From: an uncultured Gemmata sp.
Lineage (GTDB): Bacteria > Planctomycetota > Planctomycetia > Gemmatales > Gemmataceae
Assembly (NCBI GenBank): GCA_937924775.1
Contig: CALDUT010000023.1
Location: 1-53,738, forward strand
DNA: 53,738 nucleotides
Reading direction: 5' to 3'
The notes beneath the pieces are model-generated. The model was not told the DNA's origin. It ran no database searches and saw only the letters and a program-made list of their open reading frames with translations. The number at the start of each line of letters is the position of its first letter. Positions within the stretch are counted from its first letter, which is position 1. A program made the position numbers and the translations under genes. Positions 53,413-53,738 of the stretch are shown piece after piece.

Positions 53413-53563
53413 AGAGTCCCGCTCGCGGTCCACAAGTTAATTGTGTAACAACACTTGTGACGCAAGGGCAGTTGGTCTACACATATTGACCACTGGTCTC
53501 CACACCAACCTCTCGCAACACGGTGAGGAAACTGAGACTCTGGAGGATCTTATTACAGAGGGA

Positions 53564-53738
53564 CTTTCCACGGCTTCACCGCCGTGGCCGAATTGAAGCT
53601 CGTTGAAGTCGGTTGATGTTCTAATTGACCTTGCAACTTTCCACGGCTTCACCGCCGTGGCCGAATTGAAGCGGGCTGGTCGGTGGAGCGATATTACTCC
53701 CGAGCAGCGCTTTCCACGGCTTCACCGCCGTGGCCGAA
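53564..53738 (+). CRISPR. CRISPR array (start or end; runs off the window)
   Basis: The 36-base repeat opens with CTTTCCACGGCTTCACC and ends with GAATTGAAGC. It occurs at 53564-53599 and 53637-53672 without mismatch, and its first 29 bases at 53710-53738, cut by the window edge. Both spacers (53600-53636 and 53673-53709) are 37 bases and differ from each other. The repeat holds a 7-bp stem (CCACGGC/GCCGTGG). The ATTGAAGC end resembles the 8-base 5' handle of type I/III crRNAs, so transcription on the plus strand is likely and 53400-53563 would be the leader. No cas gene is visible in the window. Confidence 0.9.

Noticed and set aside
53243-53440. Short frame crossing the 39-bp repeats
   Set aside because: Its only pattern is the repeated translation of the direct repeat; no start signal or family.
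1-53738. tRNA or rRNA genes
   Set aside because: Intergenic regions were scanned by eye for T-arm-like GGTTCGAATCC patterns and none was convincing.

Overview
The window looks like a chromosome segment from a planctomycete of the Gemmata/Thermogemmata type. This rests on gene content: a DUF1559 pseudopilin-like protein with a small membrane-anchored partner, a twin-arginine DUF1501 protein, DUF1326 and DUF1264 proteins, several Gly/Pro-rich secreted proteins, and a moderately high G+C. The species cannot be named from the sequence alone.

Layout. (1) 1-1.3 kb: a decayed IS21-family transposase (minus strand), then about 0.6 kb without genes. (2) 1.9-5.1 kb: DUF1559 protein, small anchored protein, DUF1326 protein and a secreted protein of unknown role. 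(3) 5.1-11.3 kb: a molybdenum hydroxylase locus (XdhC-type cofactor chaperone, MocA-like nucleotidyltransferase, Tat-exported 2Fe-2S subunit, molybdopterin subunit, FAD subunit with four extra cysteines, small Cys-rich protein). Its parts resemble the periplasmic aldehyde oxidoreductase PaoABC. (4) 11.5-20.2 kb: Gfo/Idh/MocA oxidoreductase, lipoprotein with an alpha/beta-hydrolase look, TruD, ceramidase-like protein, sugar-phosphate isomerase-like protein, an HtrA-like protein that has lost its catalytic serine, and a PLP decarboxylase. (5) 20.2-24.8 kb, minus strand: proline-rich secreted protein, small secreted protein, polysaccharide-export lipoprotein and a short MgtE. (6) 25.0-31.1 kb, plus strand: MoxR ATPase / DUF58 / UbiA operon, then an M2-family metallopeptidase and a DUF1264 protein.

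(7) 31.3-44.8 kb is the most striking part: eight genes on the minus strand running rtcA (RNA 3'-phosphate cyclase), a NrdG-like radical SAM enzyme, an unknown 398-aa protein, a 190-aa coiled-coil protein, a soluble FtsH-like AAA+/M41 protease with an N-terminal degenerate AAA-like domain, an 87-aa protein, and two homologous 1162-aa proteins. The layout fits the poorly characterised 'FtsH ternary' class of predicted conflict or stress systems. No experimental role is known to me, and linkage to RNA repair would be a new twist.

(8) 45.1-49.3 kb, minus strand: hemB, then an NtrC-family response regulator and its histidine kinase. The kinase is preceded by a close match to a sigma-54 (-24/-12) promoter on its own strand. 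(9) 49.7-53.0 kb, plus strand: trehalose-6-phosphate synthase followed by a strong hairpin, and a DUF1501 protein. (10) 53.3-53.7 kb: a 39-bp AT-rich direct repeat in two copies, then the beginning of a CRISPR array (36-nt repeats, 37-nt spacers) that runs off the window. No cas gene is present in the window.

Start codons were moved inward from the longest reading frame wherever a ribosome binding site, signal peptide or family length favoured it. All functional statements are from reading the sequence and from family knowledge; no database search was run.
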